DNA of 64,000 nt from Nitrospirota bacterium (GTDB lineage: Bacteria; Nitrospirota; Thermodesulfovibrionia; Thermodesulfovibrionales; SM23-35), in NCBI GenBank assembly GCA_040754395.1, contig JBFMCL010000013.1, forward strand, positions 1-64,000. Reading direction: 5' to 3'. A program made the translations under genes and the position numbers. The notes under the pieces were generated by a model. The model was not told the origin of the DNA. It ran no database searches and worked only from the letters and a program-made list of their open reading frames with translations. Shown here piece by piece: positions 62,458 to 64,000 of the stretch. The number at the start of each line of letters is the position of its first letter. The stretch's first letter is position 1.

Positions 62458-63165
62458 ATGCTGATTCGTATGACGAAACAGAATAACGGGTGTGACCGGT
62501 GCGGTACCTGCTGCCGGAAAGGAGGACCGGTACTGCACCATGACGACAAGAGTATCCTGCGTGAAGGTCATGCCGGTCACCAGCATCTGGTGACAATCCG
62601 CAAGGGAGAACTGGCGTATGATCCTGTGTACGGGAAGCTTCGGCAGGTGCAAAAGGAGATGGTCAGGGTGATCGGCAAGGATGATGCGTGGTCCTGTGTT
62701 TTTTATGAAGAAAAAAATGCAGAGTGTTCTGTTTACAGGAACCGTTTTCTTGAATGCCGCCTTCTGAAGTGCTGGGATACGTCCGGACTGATATCCGTGA
62801 TCGGGAAAAATACGATCGTCCGGGCTGACATTATCAATGCGAATGACCCTGTGCTGGAATTTATCAGGTTGCATGAGCAGGAATGTCCCGTTATGGAGAT
62901 ACAGAAGCTCATAGCCGGCCTGTCATCAGCAGGGGCAAGACAGGAAATCTTATCACGGATTGGAGAATTTGTCCGCAGGGATCAGTCAATGCGCGCGCAT
63001 GCACTGACAGAACTCGGAATTAGAAAAGAGTATGAGTTCTTCATTTTCGGAAGACCACTGACCAGACTGCTGGAAGATCATGGGCTGGCAGTCCGTAACG
63101 GTGATAATGCGACATCATTCGATCTTGCGGTACAACGGTCAGAAAAGCATGGAACCCCAGACTGA
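62458..63165 (+). CDS. YkgJ-family cysteine cluster protein
   Basis: A 235-residue protein. CDRCGTCCRKGGPVLHHDD is the CxxCxxCC metal motif near the N-terminus; CVFYEEKNAECSVYRNRFLECR adds the remaining conserved Cys residues. The family probably binds zinc or an Fe-S centre; its role is unknown. The C-terminal 90 residues are a helical extension. Start ATG 62458 or 62470; no strong ribosome site. First gene of a four-gene run and overlaps the next by 17 bp. Confidence 0.82.
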   Translation: MLIRMTKQNNGCDRCGTCCRKGGPVLHHDDKSILREGHAGHQHLVTIRKGELAYDPVYGKLRQVQKEMVRVIGKDDAWSCVFYEEKNAECSVYRNRFLECRLLKCWDTSGLISVIGKNTIVRADIINANDPVLEFIRLHEQECPVMEIQKLIAGLSSAGARQEILSRIGEFVRRDQSMRAHALTELGIRKEYEFFIFGRPLTRLLEDHGLAVRNGDNATSFDLAVQRSEKHGTPD

Positions 63166-63466
63166 AATTGAAGAAAAGATCCTTTACTATATCTATCATT
63201 CCGGGCCTGTGTTTGCAAAAAAGCTGTCAAGTCGGCTGAATGAAGACATTACGGCAGTAACCCGGTGCATCAAGCGCCTTGAGGCAGCTGGGCTGCTTGA
63301 ACGCATGACCGGCACAATGGTGGATTACCGTATCGACAGGCGAAACAGGGTTACGAAACACCGGAACCATACCTATTATGACCTTACAAGAAAGGGAAGG
63401 CTGTTCATGAGGAATTTCCGCGGCAGACCGCAGGTGGACCTTCGGCCACCATACAGACAGGTCTGA
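63149..63466 (+). CDS. Winged-helix protein (DUF2250/MarR-like)
   Basis: A 105-residue protein. EEKILYYIYHSGPVFAKKLSSRLNEDITAVTRCIKRLEAAGLLERM has the helix-turn-helix pattern of winged-helix regulators; the C-terminus is basic. It starts inside the YkgJ gene at ATG 63149 and its stop overlaps the next start. Probably a transcription factor for this operon or a redox partner; DNA target unknown. Confidence 0.75.
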   Translation: MEPQTEIEEKILYYIYHSGPVFAKKLSSRLNEDITAVTRCIKRLEAAGLLERMTGTMVDYRIDRRNRVTKHRNHTYYDLTRKGRLFMRNFRGRPQVDLRPPYRQV

Positions 63467-63777
63467 TGATTGACAAGACAAACATCATCGCAACTGTCAT
63501 GGAGAAACTCGTGAAACTTCCGGAAGGACACTGCCTCGATCTCCGAACGTATAAACGGAACAGATCTGTCATTATAGTGAAACAGCCGAAGGATGTATAC
63601 ATGGTCATTGAGGATGGTTTTTTCAGGGAGAGATTCCATGTGACGCATCTCAAGATAAAAAAATTACTGACTATGCTCCTGAAAAGGGAATTTCCCAGGA
63701 GCAACAAGATCAGGCTCTACAATATGGGACTGTTCTCAGAATCCGGGCACTGTAGTGTCAGAAGGAAAATACTCTGA
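63466..63777 (+). CDS. Conserved small protein of unknown function
   Basis: A 103-residue basic protein: MIDKTNIIATVMEKLVKLPE, then VIIVKQPKDVYMVIEDGFF and IKKLLTMLLKREFPRSNKIR. I do not recognise the family. It shares the A of TGATG with the upstream gene, so it is translated together with the winged-helix protein. Confidence 0.65.
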   Translation: MIDKTNIIATVMEKLVKLPEGHCLDLRTYKRNRSVIIVKQPKDVYMVIEDGFFRERFHVTHLKIKKLLTMLLKREFPRSNKIRLYNMGLFSESGHCSVRRKIL

Positions 63778-63896
63778 AAACAGTTTTTTCATATGAAATT
63801 CCGGAGCGGCAGTGCGGTGTTCTGCAATGCACGGAAAAGAGGGCCAAAACGTCCCGCAAAAAACTGCCGGGCGCATATTCGACCGGAGGTGAACAG

Positions 63897-64000
63897 GTGA
63901 ATACGGAAGACAAGAGCGACACTGATATATCCGAAGAAGAATTGCCTGAAGAGCAGCGGGCATATATCCGGCAGATGATCGAAAAGCTGATGGAGAAAAG
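63897..64000 (+). CDS. 5' end of an unidentified gene (runs off the window)
   Basis: GTG 63897 is preceded by GGAGGTGAACAG. The 34 visible codons (TDISEEELPEEQRAYIRQMI) are acidic and helical. It continues past the right edge and probably belongs to the YkgJ operon. Confidence 0.5.
   Translation, partial: MNTEDKSDTDISEEELPEEQRAYIRQMIEKLMEK

Noticed and set aside
63793-63900. 35-codon frame starting MKFRSGSAVFCNARKRG
   Set aside because: No ribosome site and low-quality composition; it is more likely the leader of the next gene.

Overview
The window looks like chromosomal DNA of a Gram-negative, anaerobic or micro-oxic bacterium, most likely a Nitrospirota (Thermodesulfovibrio-like) lineage or a close relative. 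This is inferred from gene content (LptD, FtsEX-EnvC, Rnf complex, two-CW GGDEF protein, DUF3842-CooT pair, split transketolase); no rRNA is present to confirm it. Coding density is high and most genes are housekeeping.

Layout. 1-2.4 kb is a decayed accessory edge: an unidentified gene end, an integrase N-terminal stub, a CopG-like regulator, a VapBC-type toxin-antitoxin pair, the 3' part of a tRNA-Glu gene that reads as an old attachment site, and a PAS gene broken by a stop. 2.4-8.9 kb carries a TrkA_C membrane protein, small and TPR proteins, tyrS, a Nudix hydrolase, a GAF sensor kinase and a secreted beta-carbonic anhydrase. 8.9-14.4 kb is a complete rnfCDGEAB operon. Its rnfB has an in-frame TGA exactly at the first cysteine of the N-terminal CxxC iron-sulfur motif, followed by a hairpin with bacterial SECIS geometry. 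14.4-17.7 kb holds hemH, hemE and a SPASM radical SAM protein. 17.8-25.2 kb has hflX (apparently starting at AUA), a macrodomain protein, a FAD oxidoreductase, atpE/atpB, a small TPR protein and mrcA. 25.4-38.5 kb has dnaE-accA, tusA-GGDEF, uvrC and its partner, a PfkB kinase, a phosphotransferase, a PilZ-receiver protein, a cloverleaf-like inverted-repeat element and an exonuclease. 38.8-55.3 kb has an exported DUF6600 protein behind a sigma54 promoter, a nitroreductase, ctpA-envC-ftsX-ftsE, split transketolase, an APS-kinase-like protein, lptD-folC-accD and trpA-trpB. 55.5-64 kb has an exported GH3 enzyme, an operon of TPR/beta-barrel, FecR and fibronectin-III lipoprotein genes, a DUF3842-CooT operon, a zinc-ribbon protein with a histone-like tail, and an unfinished YkgJ-DUF2250 operon.

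How the genes work together. Rnf couples ferredoxin/NAD redox to an ion gradient that the F1Fo a and c subunits could use. hemE/hemH and the radical SAM protein belong to tetrapyrrole synthesis. accA, accD and folC support anabolism. mrcA, FtsEX-EnvC, CtpA, LptD and the GH3 enzyme build or remodel the envelope. Several genes (dnaE, tyrS, mrcA, DUF3842, PilZ-receiver, exonuclease) have -10 boxes so close to the start codon that their mRNAs should be leaderless or nearly so. dnaE, atpB and the DUF3842 gene share TTGACT, an 18-nt spacer and a -10 box.
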